A stretch of DNA of 61,909 nucleotides from Loktanella sp. PT4BL (GTDB taxonomy: Bacteria > Pseudomonadota > Alphaproteobacteria > Rhodobacterales > Rhodobacteraceae): assembly GCF_003201935.1 (NCBI RefSeq), contig NZ_QJJL01000009.1, forward strand, positions 1 through 61,909, read 5' to 3'. The notes beneath the pieces are model-generated. The model did not search any database. It saw nothing but the letters and a program-made list of their open reading frames with translations, and had not been told where the DNA came from. The translations under genes and the position numbers were made by a program. Of this stretch, positions 19,068 to 27,932 are shown one piece after another. How positions within the stretch are numbered: the stretch's first letter is position 1; each line of letters opens with the position of its first letter.

Positions 19068-19834
19068 CACCTTTGCTGTCTGTTCAGGGCGTTACAAAAC
19101 GATACGGTGCCCATATCGGTTGCGCGGATGTCTCGTTCGACCTTTACCCGGGCGAGGTCATGGGAATTGTGGGTGAAAGCGGGTCGGGCAAGTCGACCCT
19201 GCTCAATTGCATGGCAGGTCATCTGCGCCCCGATGCGGGACAGGTCGTCTTTGATACCCGTACCGATGGTCCGCGTGATACGATCACGATGTCCGAGCCT
19301 GAACGCCGGATGCTCGGTCGCACCGATTGGGCCTTTGTCCACCAACACGCGCGCGACGGGCTGCGCATGGGTGTCAGCGCCGGTGGCAATGTCGGGGAAC
19401 GGCTGATGGCTGTGGGTGAGCGGCACTATGGCGACATCCGTGACAAGGCGACCGACTGGCTGGGACGTGTCGAGATTGATGCCTCGCGCGTTGATGATCG
19501 CCCGACGACCTTCTCGGGCGGGATGCAGCAACGCCTGCAAATCGCCCGTAACCTTGTGACCGGGCCGCGACTGGTGTTCATGGATGAACCCACGGGCGGG
19601 CTTGATGTGTCAGTGCAGGCCCGGTTGCTTGATCTGCTGCGGGGGCTGGTGCGCGACATGGGACTGTCCGCGATCATCGTCACACACGATCTGGCGGTGG
19701 TGCGTCTGCTCGCGGATCGTCTGATGGTGATGAAGGATGGCCGCGTGGTTGAAGCCGGCCTGACCGATCAGGTGCTGGACGATCCGCAGCATGCCTACAG
19801 CCAACTCCTTGTCAGCTCCGTTTTGCAGGTATGA
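19064..19834 (+). CDS. phnK: C-P lyase ATPase subunit PhnK
   Basis: A 256-residue ABC-type ATPase that docks on the PhnGHIJ core rather than on a membrane channel. Walker A is GESGSGKST, the signature FSGGMQQRLQIARNL, and Walker B LVFMDEPTGGLDVSVQ. The phn-type insertion DWAFVHQHARDGLRMGVSAG is present. It is placed between phnJ (4-base overlap) and phnL (3-base gap). Confidence 0.95.
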   Translation: MTPLLSVQGVTKRYGAHIGCADVSFDLYPGEVMGIVGESGSGKSTLLNCMAGHLRPDAGQVVFDTRTDGPRDTITMSEPERRMLGRTDWAFVHQHARDGLRMGVSAGGNVGERLMAVGERHYGDIRDKATDWLGRVEIDASRVDDRPTTFSGGMQQRLQIARNLVTGPRLVFMDEPTGGLDVSVQARLLDLLRGLVRDMGLSAIIVTHDLAVVRLLADRLMVMKDGRVVEAGLTDQVLDDPQHAYSQLLVSSVLQV

Positions 19835-19837
19835 CCC

Positions 19838-20521
19838 ATGATTGAACTTACCAACGTCTCAAAAACCTTCACCCTGCACAATCAGGGCAGCGCGGTCATC
19901 GAGGTGATTAATGATGTGTCTTTCTCCGTTGCCGCTGGCGAATGTGTGGCGCTGACGGGCGCGTCCGGTGCAGGCAAATCCACGCTGATGCGGATGATCT
20001 ATGGCAACTACCTGACACAGGCGGGCCAAATCCGTATTGGCGATGTGGATCTCGTACAAGCCGAACCACGCCAGGTTATCGCGGTGCGCCGTGAAGTTCT
20101 GGGCTACGTCAGCCAGTTCCTGCGTGTCGTGCCGCGTGTGCCCACACTTGATGTGGTCGCCGAACCGCTACGGACGCTAGGCGTTTCCGCGGAAGTGTCA
20201 CAAGCCCGCGCCAAGGCATTGCTGGGCCAGTTGAACATTCCTGAGCGCCTTTGGTCGCTGTCGCCCACCACCTTTTCAGGTGGCGAGCAACAGCGCGTGA
20301 ATATCGCGCGCGGCTTTGCTCATGCCTATCCTGCGATGCTGCTGGATGAACCGACCGCCAGCTTGGATGCCAAGAACCGCGAAGTCGTGCTGTCCCTGAT
20401 CGAAGAGGCCAAGGCGCGCGGTGCCGCCATCATCGGGATTTTCCACGATGAGGCCGCCCGCGACCGCGTCTGTGACCGTGAGATCGACGTCAGCCGCTTT
20501 ACACCAAAGGTTGCCGCATGA
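19838..20521 (+). CDS. phnL: C-P lyase ATPase subunit PhnL
   Basis: A 227-residue ABC ATPase with Walker [10 protein letters not shown], the segment [20 protein letters not shown], signature [15 protein letters not shown] and Walker [12 protein letters not shown]. PhnL works with PhnGHI in forming the ribosyl-phosphonate triphosphate. The stop overlaps the phnN start by 4 bases. Confidence 0.95.
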   Translation: MIELTNVSKTFTLHNQGSAVIEVINDVSFSVAAGECVALTGASGAGKSTLMRMIYGNYLTQAGQIRIGDVDLVQAEPRQVIAVRREVLGYVSQFLRVVPRVPTLDVVAEPLRTLGVSAEVSQARAKALLGQLNIPERLWSLSPTTFSGGEQQRVNIARGFAHAYPAMLLDEPTASLDAKNREVVLSLIEEAKARGAAIIGIFHDEAARDRVCDREIDVSRFTPKVAA

Positions 20522-21063
20522 CCCAAGGTCGCCTCATAGCTGTTGTCGGTCCCTCGGGTGTTGGCAAGGACAGCGTGATGGCGGGCCTTTGTGAGGCTAT
20601 GCCGCGGTTGCATCTGGTGCGGCGCGTCATCACCCGCGCGCCCGCGCTTGGTGGCGAAGATTACGATGCGGTGTCAGTGCCGGAATTTGAGGATCTGGTC
20701 GAGAACGGCGCTTTCGCAGTGCATTGGCGCGCGCATGGGCTGCACTACGGCATCCCGATCACTGTCAGGTATCAACTAGGCAAAGGCACCGATTGCCTTG
20801 CCAATTTCTCGCGCAAGGCTCTGGCTGAAGCGGCCGAGACATTCCCGAACTTCCTCGTTCTCAACATCAGTGCAACACCGGAAACGCTTGCGCAGCGTCT
20901 GGCCGCACGGGGGCGTGAGACCGAAGAAGAAATCGCTAAACGTCTCGCGCAGGCGGACAAGCCTTTGCCAGAGGCGCTTCATGTGATCGACCTCGCCAAT
21001 GATGGCCCGCTATCCCAGACCGTTGCCCGCGGGGTGGCGCTGCTTCAGCCGGCGAGTGTATAG
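20518..21063 (+). CDS. phnN: Ribose 1,5-bisphosphate phosphokinase PhnN
   Basis: A 181-residue P-loop kinase ([12 protein letters not shown] at about 9-20) of the guanylate-kinase fold. PhnN converts ribose 1,5-bisphosphate to PRPP, the last step of the C-P lyase route. The motifs [19 protein letters not shown] and [12 protein letters not shown] are typical. Its 3' end overlaps the 3' end of the antiparallel 2H-phosphoesterase gene by 19 bases. Confidence 0.93.
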   Translation: MTQGRLIAVVGPSGVGKDSVMAGLCEAMPRLHLVRRVITRAPALGGEDYDAVSVPEFEDLVENGAFAVHWRAHGLHYGIPITVRYQLGKGTDCLANFSRKALAEAAETFPNFLVLNISATPETLAQRLAARGRETEEEIAKRLAQADKPLPEALHVIDLANDGPLSQTVARGVALLQPASV

Positions 21064-21716
21064 CGATGGAGCATCTCGAAGTGTCCATCTTCCCGCTCAC
21101 CACACAAGGCGATCTGGTCAAGAATGAACAGCGCGGGCAGGGCGGGCAAAAATTTCCGCACAGTGTCGGACCATGTGGTAAGCTCTGGCTCGGGCAATTG
21201 CCCCGAAAGTGTCAGGTGAAAGCGGAATTCTTCCATCACATAGGGATAGCCCCATTGCACGAGCAGGGCTTCCTGCCGCGCTGTGAGGCCGGATTTACGA
21301 CGGCGCGCCAACTCTGCGTTGCTGGCGGGTGCGCGAAAACCGTCAAGCGCGCTGACGCAGGCCGCTGCCACCCGCTGCAAGGCTTCTGTGTCACCGTGGG
21401 GTGTCAGGGCCAGAAAATGGCCCAGCGAGGTCAGCGCCAGACCATCGCAGATGGCAGGCGCAAGGGACGCCGCCAGTTCCGCGACCGCCTTGTCAAGCTC
21501 GGCGACGTTTCGTCCGTCCGTCAGCTTGAAGGGCGGCTTCAACGTCCCATGAAACCCGTATTTGCGCGGTGTCATTGTAATGTCACGCAGATCGGGCAGA
21601 TCGGGCTGACGTGTCAGTTGACCGTTCACAACATCCCACCCGAGCCACGACGCCCCGAAATCGGCCAAAGAGCCTGCCGGCGGCACATAGTAAATTGCAA
21701 ATCGAGAGTATGACAT
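21045..21716 (-). CDS. DUF1045 / 2H-phosphoesterase-like protein of phn operons
   Basis: A 223-residue protein starting MSYSRFAIYYVPPAGSLADF with two HxTL motifs, HGTL (56-59) and HLTL (167-170), the signature of the 2H phosphoesterase superfamily (LigT-like). Such enzymes hydrolyse cyclic phosphodiesters. It is found next to phn genes in many alphaproteobacteria. It is antiparallel to phnN and phnM, overlaps phnN by 19 bases, and its ATG shares two bases with the phnM ATG (the tetranucleotide CATG at 21714-21717). No phnP is seen here, so this enzyme could open the 5-phosphoribosyl 1,2-cyclic phosphate left by PhnJ. Confidence 0.85.
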   Translation of the reverse strand: MSYSRFAIYYVPPAGSLADFGASWLGWDVVNGQLTRQPDLPDLRDITMTPRKYGFHGTLKPPFKLTDGRNVAELDKAVAELAASLAPAICDGLALTSLGHFLALTPHGDTEALQRVAAACVSALDGFRAPASNAELARRRKSGLTARQEALLVQWGYPYVMEEFRFHLTLSGQLPEPELTTWSDTVRKFLPALPALFILDQIALCGEREDGHFEMLHRYTLAG

Positions 21717-22908
21717 GAATTCCCCTTTTCCCACGGCCTCTTTGACAAAGGCTTGTGACACGGATGTGTCAAGCAACCTGTGTCTTGCAAATGCGCAGCT
21801 TGTTATGGCGGATCAGGTAATCACCGGATCGGTGACAATCGAACAGGGGGTCATCTGCGATATTGCCGAGGGAGATCATGTTCCGGCAGGTGCACTCGAT
21901 TGCACTGGAGATCTGGTAATCCCGGGGCTTGTTGAACTGCATACTGACAATGTCGAGCGCCACATCGAACCGCGTCCCGAGGTGGACTGGCCGCATCTGC
22001 CCGCGCTGATCGCCCATGATGCGGAACTGGCGTCTACGGGGATCACAACGGTGTTCGATGCGCTGCGCGTGGGTTCGATCCATAGCGGCAAGGCGCGCTA
22101 TAGTGATTATGCACGCAAACTGGCGGACGAGCTCCTGGCGGCGCGTGCGGCGGGGTTCTTCAAGATCAGCCATTTTCTTCATCTGCGCGCCGAGATTTGT
22201 TCGGAAACGCTTCTTGAGGAACTAGCGGCCTTTGCACCCGAGGACCGCGTCGGGATCGTAAGCCTGATGGACCATACGCCGGGCCAGCGCCAGTTTCGTG
22301 ACCTGACGGCGTTGAAAACCTATGTTGGCAAGAAACGCGGTCTGAATGACGCAGAATTTGACGCCCATGTCGCGAACCTGTTGGACCTGCAAGCCCGCTA
22401 TGGCGCCAAGCATGAAACCGGTGCTGTTACCGAAGCAGTGCGCCTTGGTGCGGTGCTTGCCAGCCACGATGACACCACGGCCACCCACGTTGGCACCTCT
22501 GCGGGCAATGGCGTGGGTTTTGCAGAGTTTCCCACAACGGTCGAGGCCGCCGCGGCATGTCGCACGCACGGGATTGCCGTGATGATGGGCGCACCCAACC
22601 TTATCCGTGGCGGGTCGCACTCTGGCAATGTCGCCGCCGAAGAACTGGCGAAAGCTGACCTTCTTGACATCGTGTCGTCAGACTATGTGCCTTCGGCGCT
22701 GCTTTTGTCCGCCTTCCGCCTTGCCGATATCTGGAATGATCTGCCACGCGCTATTGCGACCGTGACGACCAACCCTGCCAAGGCTGTGCGGTTGCATGAT
22801 CGTGGTGCCTTGAAGACAGGTTTGCGCGGTGATGTCCTGCGGGTGCGCAAAATCGGCCAAACGCCGCTGCTGCGGGGCGTGTGGAGCCAAGGCAACAGGG
22901 TTGCATGA
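21715..22908 (+). CDS. phnM: PhnM, ribosyl-phosphonate triphosphate diphosphatase
   Basis: A 397-residue amidohydrolase-fold enzyme that removes pyrophosphate from alpha-D-ribose 1-methylphosphonate 5-triphosphate before PhnJ. Metal-site segments include ELHTDNVERH and DLVIPG. SHDDTTATHV and SDYVPSALLLSAFRL are family hallmarks. The ATG at 21715 overlaps the opposite-strand start; a GTG at 21766 would begin at SSNLCLANAQ, closer to the usual family start, and remains possible. The stop overlaps the next gene (ATGA). Confidence 0.93.
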   Translation: MNSPFPTASLTKACDTDVSSNLCLANAQLVMADQVITGSVTIEQGVICDIAEGDHVPAGALDCTGDLVIPGLVELHTDNVERHIEPRPEVDWPHLPALIAHDAELASTGITTVFDALRVGSIHSGKARYSDYARKLADELLAARAAGFFKISHFLHLRAEICSETLLEELAAFAPEDRVGIVSLMDHTPGQRQFRDLTALKTYVGKKRGLNDAEFDAHVANLLDLQARYGAKHETGAVTEAVRLGAVLASHDDTTATHVGTSAGNGVGFAEFPTTVEAAAACRTHGIAVMMGAPNLIRGGSHSGNVAAEELAKADLLDIVSSDYVPSALLLSAFRLADIWNDLPRAIATVTTNPAKAVRLHDRGALKTGLRGDVLRVRKIGQTPLLRGVWSQGNRVA

Positions 22909-24143
22909 CCCTGCTGCGCATTGATCGCGATTACCTGCCTGCAATCGGGTTGGGGATCACACAGATCATGGGCTACGGCACGTTGATGTACGCCTATGCC
23001 GTGCTGCTGCCTGAAATGGCCAAGGACCTTGGGCTTACCCTCTCGGAGGTCTTTGGCATCCTGTCGCTGGGTCTGTTTTTTGGTGGGCTGGTCTCGCCTG
23101 TGGCAGGCAAATTGGTGGACCGTTTTGGCGGCCGTTGGGTGATGACGCTTGGGACGATTGTTGCCTGTCTGGCAGTGATGTCTATGAGCCTGGTCGAGGG
23201 ACGGATCGGGCTTTTTGCACTCATATTGCTGGCTGAAGCGGCAGGTATGTTCGTGCTCTATAACGCAGCTTTTTCAAGCGTCGCGCGGTTGGATCTGCGC
23301 ATCTTACCGCAGCGCTCGATTTCGGTAATCACCCTGTTCGGCGGTGTGGCGTCCACGATTTACTGGCCGCTGACACTTGCGCTTTTCAATCGCTATGGAT
23401 GGGAAACAACCTGGGTGATCCTCGGGTTCAGTGCCCTGCTGATCTGCACCCCGATCCATTTTTTCGTTCTGCGTGGCCGCGAACGCGCGGCAGATGCCCC
23501 AAAGCCGGACAACGCACCGGATTGGCCCGAGTTGACTGGACGGCTGCGCAGGCAGGCCATGCTTTGGATGGTCGTATCGTTCATCTTCTCGGGCTATCTG
23601 ATGGGTGCCGTGATGACGCTTTGGGTGACCAATGTGCAGGATCTGGGGCATACGGCCGCCATGGCCGCCCTTGCCGGTGCGGTGATTGGACCCTTCAAGA
23701 CGGTAGGCCGGTTTTTCGAGATGCTGGTCAGTCAGAATATGTACCCTCTTGTGACCTATGCCCTCAGCCTCGGCCTGATGTTTTCCGGGTTTGTCGTCTT
23801 ATTGACGCTTGGCTTTACCCTGCCGGGGCTTTTGCTGGCCGCGGCACTTTACGGGATGGGTGACGGGATCAAGACGATTGCCCGCGGCACACTGCCTTTG
23901 GCTTTGTTTGGTGCCAAAGGGTATGGCGCGCGGCTTGGCTGGATTTCATTTGTGCAGATGGGGATCAACGCCTCCGCGCCCTTTGCTTTTGGATGGGCCA
24001 CGCAGACCTATGGGGGATGGTGGTCCTTTGCTGTCATGGCGCTGTGCCTTTGCTGTGCGATGGCAACCTACATGTTTATTCCTGATCCGAGGACACACAG
24101 AAATGACCCCGCTCAAGATCGGCGCCTGCCTGACCATCCCTGA
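22905..24143 (+). CDS. MFS transporter downstream of phnM
   Basis: A 412-residue major facilitator with 12 hydrophobic segments (GITQIMGYGTLMYAYAVLLP first, AVMALCLCCAMATYMFI last). The ATG at 22905 overlaps the phnM stop by 4 bases, so it belongs to the phn operon. MFS members in such a position are not part of the core pathway. It could move a phosphonate ester, a product of C-P cleavage, or an unrelated small molecule. Its 3' end overlaps the next gene by 41 bases, which argues for tight coupling of the two. Confidence 0.85.
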   Translation: MTLLRIDRDYLPAIGLGITQIMGYGTLMYAYAVLLPEMAKDLGLTLSEVFGILSLGLFFGGLVSPVAGKLVDRFGGRWVMTLGTIVACLAVMSMSLVEGRIGLFALILLAEAAGMFVLYNAAFSSVARLDLRILPQRSISVITLFGGVASTIYWPLTLALFNRYGWETTWVILGFSALLICTPIHFFVLRGRERAADAPKPDNAPDWPELTGRLRRQAMLWMVVSFIFSGYLMGAVMTLWVTNVQDLGHTAAMAALAGAVIGPFKTVGRFFEMLVSQNMYPLVTYALSLGLMFSGFVVLLTLGFTLPGLLLAAALYGMGDGIKTIARGTLPLALFGAKGYGARLGWISFVQMGINASAPFAFGWATQTYGGWWSFAVMALCLCCAMATYMFIPDPRTHRNDPAQDRRLPDHP

Positions 24144-24918
24144 GATTGATGACCACCGCGACTGGCTGTTCGATGCAGCACGCGATATTGAACTGCAGGA
24201 TTTCATGACCTATTCCGCTTTGACGACGGGGTTTGAAGATCGCGTCGCCGCAGCCAAGACAGCCCTTGACGGTCACATGGGTCGGGTGGGTATTCATGGC
24301 CCCTTCGAGGGATTGGACATCGACAATAAAGATGCCGAACTGCGTCCGCTCATCACCGCGCGGTTCTTGAAAGCATTGGAGGCCGCCGACCGGATCGGCG
24401 CGCGCCAGATGGTTCTGCACTCTCCCTATACGGCTTGGTATCAGAACAACATCTTCAGCTTCCCCAACTACGCCGAAAAGAAGCTTGCCCGTGTGCATGA
24501 AATTCTGGGCCCCGTCGTGCGCGCGGGCGAGGACAAGGGCATCACATTGGTGATCGAGAATATCCAGGATGTGCGGCCCGAAACCCGCCGCGCATTGGTG
24601 GACAGTTTCGGATCCCCGGCCATCGCGCTTTCTATTGATACAGGCCATGCGCAGCTCGCGCGACGCATGGCAGGTGCACCACCTGTTGCTGATTTTATCG
24701 CCGATGCCGGCGCGCAGCTTGCACATGTCCATCTGCAAGACGTTGATGGCCATGCGGACCGCCACTGGGCCCCGGGTGAGGGCGAGATTGAATGGACTGC
24801 GGTGTTCCGTGCCTTGGCTGCTTCCAGCAGTGACCCGCATCTGGTTTTGGAATTGCACAATAAAGCCGACATACCCAAAGGCTTTGGCGCTTTGCGCGAC
24901 CTTGGCTTGGTGATTTGA
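24103..24918 (+). CDS. Sugar phosphate isomerase/epimerase-like TIM-barrel protein
   Basis: A 271-residue xylose-isomerase-like (AP endonuclease 2 fold) protein. Metal-site residues can be read along the barrel: MVLHSPYTAWYQNN, LVIENIQDV, SIDTGHA and HVHLQDVDGHADRHWAPGEG. The ATG at 24103 starts MTPLKIGACLTIPEID; a longer frame into the MFS gene is rejected. It overlaps the MFS gene by 41 bases and ends the phn operon. Members isomerise sugars or hydroxy acids; the substrate here is unknown, but linkage to phnM suggests a phosphonate-derived sugar or ester. Confidence 0.8.
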   Translation: MTPLKIGACLTIPEIDDHRDWLFDAARDIELQDFMTYSALTTGFEDRVAAAKTALDGHMGRVGIHGPFEGLDIDNKDAELRPLITARFLKALEAADRIGARQMVLHSPYTAWYQNNIFSFPNYAEKKLARVHEILGPVVRAGEDKGITLVIENIQDVRPETRRALVDSFGSPAIALSIDTGHAQLARRMAGAPPVADFIADAGAQLAHVHLQDVDGHADRHWAPGEGEIEWTAVFRALAASSSDPHLVLELHNKADIPKGFGALRDLGLVI

Positions 24919-25000
24919 GGCGAGCAGTCGAAACTTGCCGAATCGACGTCATCTCAATAGCGTCACAGTCGTGTTACAAGAGATATGGCTGGGGGGCTTT

Positions 25001-25213
25001 ATGGCTTACTACATTGCAGAGCTTGATGAGGCGCAACAGATCGCTGCTGTTTGGATTAAGGAAAGCATGGCCCGCGCGCCGCGTGTTTTCGACCCGGCAA
25101 AGCACTTTTTCGATGCGGACACTGCTTCAGGATTTATTGGCGCGACGAAAGAAGAAATCGCCAGCTGGATAGCGTGCGCTTGCGGGACTGCGCATCACCC
25201 TTCCTATCCATAG
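25001..25213 (+). CDS. Small hypothetical protein
   Basis: A 70-residue soluble protein, MAYYIAELDEAQQIAAVWIK onward, with a GGGGGG ribosome site a few bases upstream. The C-terminal ACACGTAHHP holds two cysteines and a histidine pair that could bind a metal. It lies 82 bases after the phn operon on the same strand. I do not recognise the family. An in-frame ATG 66 bases upstream is less likely. Confidence 0.45.
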   Translation: MAYYIAELDEAQQIAAVWIKESMARAPRVFDPAKHFFDADTASGFIGATKEEIASWIACACGTAHHPSYP

Positions 25214-25567
25214 GGGCAGAAGCCCTTCAATCGCGCCTTCCGACATTAAGCTCTACCCGCGCAGATATGCGTCTAGCCATCAGCAAATCGCATGACGGAA
25301 CGTGGAGGCGGTTTATCGCTTGAGCATATCCAACTTTGAGCGGTTTCCGATGCCCACGCGCTCCTCGGCTGGGGCCGAGTTGACCTGCGCGGGCCGCGCG
25401 TTCGAGCGATATGCCCTTTCCAACATCCGAGTCTGGGAGGAGATGGGCCAGCAAGTCGCTTTTCGCGGTATCATGCAAAGCGGTAAGACCGACAACACAA
25501 GGGTCGGGATCAGTTTGTGATCAACACGGCTGGGGGCGGAACAAACCGCCCCCAAATTCGTTCTGGC
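25214..25567. other. Gap without a supported gene
   Basis: Short open frames exist on both strands (for example 25302-25520 plus), but none has a convincing ribosome site or recognisable product. The only clear element is the icd terminator hairpin at 25531-25554. Confidence 0.5.
25531..25554 (-). terminator. icd terminator hairpin
   Basis: A perfect inverted repeat (TGGGGGCGG, AACAAA loop, CCGCCCCCA) just past the icd stop. There is no strong T-tract on either strand, so it may be a partly Rho-assisted terminator or an mRNA 3' stabiliser. Confidence 0.7.
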
Positions 25568-27793
25568 TTAGTTGATCAGCGCATTCAGTGTCGCTGATGG
25601 GCGCATTGCGGCGGCGGCCAATTCGTCGGACGTGTGATAATAGCCACCCAGATCAACCGGTGTGCCTTGACCTTGTGACAACTCGCTCAGGATCGCCGCC
25701 TCGTTTTGCGCCAGTTCTGCCGCAAGCGGCGCAAACTTTGCCGCCAGTGTCGCGTCATCCGTTTGTGCTGCCAATGCCTCGGCCCAATAACGCGCAAACC
25801 AGTAATGGCTGTGGCGGTTGTCGGGTTGGCCCACTTTACGCTGCGGTGAATGACCCTCGGACAAAAGCTTCTCGGTTGCTGCATCCACGGCATTGCCCAG
25901 AACGTTGGCTGCAGCTTTGCTTTGCGCGTTGCCAAGGAAGCGCAGGCTTTCACCCAAGGCGCAGAATTCACCAAGGCTGTCCCAGCGCAGGTGGTTTTCG
26001 TTGACCAGTTGTTCGATGTGCTTTGGTGCGGACCCACCGGCGCCCGTTTCGAACAAACCGCCGCCCTGCATCAGTTTCACAACCGACAGCATCTTGGCCG
26101 ATGTGCCGACCTCAAGGATCGGGAACAGGTCGGTCAGGTAATCGCGCAGCACGTTGCCTGTCACGGCAATCGTATCCTTGCCCTGATAGATCAGCTCGAA
26201 CGACCGTGTCGTCGCCTCGCGCGGGGCCATGATTTTCACGGCATCCGTCAGACCCGCCTTGGCCAAGGCGGGTTCCACGTATTTCAGCAGTTCCGCATCG
26301 TGCGCGCGGTTCCGGTCAAGCCAGAAGATGGTTTCAAACCCTGTGGCCTGCATCCGGTCAATCGCAAGCTGGATCCAGTTTTCAATCGGTGCGCGACGTG
26401 CCGAGGCCATGCGCCAGATATCGCCCGCCTCAACCGCATGTGTGTGCAGCACGTCACCATTGCCCGCAATCACGCGCACGGTCCCGTCCTGCGGAATTTC
26501 GAATGTCGTGGGGTGAGAGCCGTATTCTTCGGCCTTCTGCGCCATCAGACCGACGTTTTGCACAGTGCCTGCCGTTACCGGATCAAGCGCGCCGTTCTCT
26601 TTGCAGAAGTTCACGGATGCTTCATAAACCGGCGCATAAGAGCTGTCAGGGATTACGCAGTTTGTGTCGGCCTCTGCGCCATCAGGGCCCCAGCCCTTGC
26701 CGCCTGCGCGGATCACCGCAGGCATCGAGGCGTCGATGATCACGTCAGAGGGCACATGCAGGTTTGTGATGCCGCGGTCAGAGTTCACCATGTAGAGGGG
26801 CGGGCGTTCGGCCAGTACCGCGTCGATCTCGGCCTTGATCTCGGCGCCGTTGGGCATTTCCGCAATCGCATTGAACATCGTGCCAAAGCCTGCATTCGGG
26901 CCCACGCCCGCAGCGGCAAAAGCATCGGCATGGCGGTCAAAGACCGGCTGCAGATAGGCGACAACCGCATGGCCAAACAGGATCGGGTCAGAGACCTTCA
27001 TCATCGTGGCTTTCAGGTGCAACGAGAACAGCGTGCCATCGGCCAGCGTCTTTTCGATCTGCGCGTGGTAGAACGCCTTGAGCGCTTTGGCCGACATGAA
27101 GGTCGCGTCGACAATCGTGCCTGCAGGCATTTTGATACCGTCCTTCAAGGTCGTGACAGTGCCATCGGCGGCAGTGTGTTCGATCTTGAGCGGACCTGCG
27201 GCCAGCGCGTCGGTCAAGGTGACCGAGGTCTCGTTCGAATAGAAATCATTCGCGCCCATGGTGGACACGCAGGTCTTGCTGTCCTTTGACCACGCACCCA
27301 TGCGGTGTGGGTTGGCGCGGGCGTATGCCTTGACCGATGATGGCGCACGGCGGTCGGAGTTGCCTTCGCGCAGAACGGGGTTCACAGCAGAGCCTTTGAC
27401 CGCATCATACCGCTTGCGCGCCTCGACCTCATCGGGGGTCTGCGGGTTTTCGGGGTAATCGGGAATGTCATAGCCTTGGCCCTGCAATTCCTTCACCGCC
27501 GCGACCAGTTGGGGCACAGAGGCCGAAACGTTGGGCAGTTTGATCACATTGGCGCTTGCATCTTTCACAACCTCGCCCAGCAGGGCCAGATCGTCAGACA
27601 CCTTCTGCGCATCTGTCAGACGTTCCGGGAATGATGCCAGAATGCGGCCTGCAAGCGAGATATCCTTGGTGCCGATGGTGATATCCGCTTCGCCCAGAAA
27701 CCTGCGCAGGATCGGCAGCAAAGACGCGGACGCCAGTTGCGGCGCTTCATCGGTTTTCGTGTAAATGATATCGGGAAGGGTCTGGTCTGACAT
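25568..27793 (-). CDS. icd: NADP-dependent isocitrate dehydrogenase, monomeric type
   Basis: A 741-residue monomeric IDH, the large type that oxidatively decarboxylates isocitrate to 2-oxoglutarate with NADP in the TCA cycle. Landmarks are the N-terminal [20 protein letters not shown], the [20 protein letters not shown] stretch and the [20 protein letters not shown] segment near the C-terminus. I chose the ATG at 27793, 7 bases after a GAGGA. An ATG two codons earlier is too close to that site. It is a single-gene unit with its own terminator hairpin. Confidence 0.96.
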   Translation of the reverse strand: MSDQTLPDIIYTKTDEAPQLASASLLPILRRFLGEADITIGTKDISLAGRILASFPERLTDAQKVSDDLALLGEVVKDASANVIKLPNVSASVPQLVAAVKELQGQGYDIPDYPENPQTPDEVEARKRYDAVKGSAVNPVLREGNSDRRAPSSVKAYARANPHRMGAWSKDSKTCVSTMGANDFYSNETSVTLTDALAAGPLKIEHTAADGTVTTLKDGIKMPAGTIVDATFMSAKALKAFYHAQIEKTLADGTLFSLHLKATMMKVSDPILFGHAVVAYLQPVFDRHADAFAAAGVGPNAGFGTMFNAIAEMPNGAEIKAEIDAVLAERPPLYMVNSDRGITNLHVPSDVIIDASMPAVIRAGGKGWGPDGAEADTNCVIPDSSYAPVYEASVNFCKENGALDPVTAGTVQNVGLMAQKAEEYGSHPTTFEIPQDGTVRVIAGNGDVLHTHAVEAGDIWRMASARRAPIENWIQLAIDRMQATGFETIFWLDRNRAHDAELLKYVEPALAKAGLTDAVKIMAPREATTRSFELIYQGKDTIAVTGNVLRDYLTDLFPILEVGTSAKMLSVVKLMQGGGLFETGAGGSAPKHIEQLVNENHLRWDSLGEFCALGESLRFLGNAQSKAAANVLGNAVDAATEKLLSEGHSPQRKVGQPDNRHSHYWFARYWAEALAAQTDDATLAAKFAPLAAELAQNEAAILSELSQGQGTPVDLGGYYHTSDELAAAAMRPSATLNALIN

Positions 27794-27932
27794 GCGCATA
27801 TCCTCGTGGTTTGGTCGTGTTGCATAGGCAAGCGGCCTACATGAAAAGAACCGCACGCGTTTGATTCACATCACTAGTGGAACAGACTTCGAAAGGGAAT
27901 GCATTTTGGTGTACTGTTGTACACAAAGTTCT

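Noticed and set aside
25302..25520. 72-codon plus-strand frame before icd
   Set aside because: No ribosome site, no recognisable product, and competing frames of similar length on the other strand.
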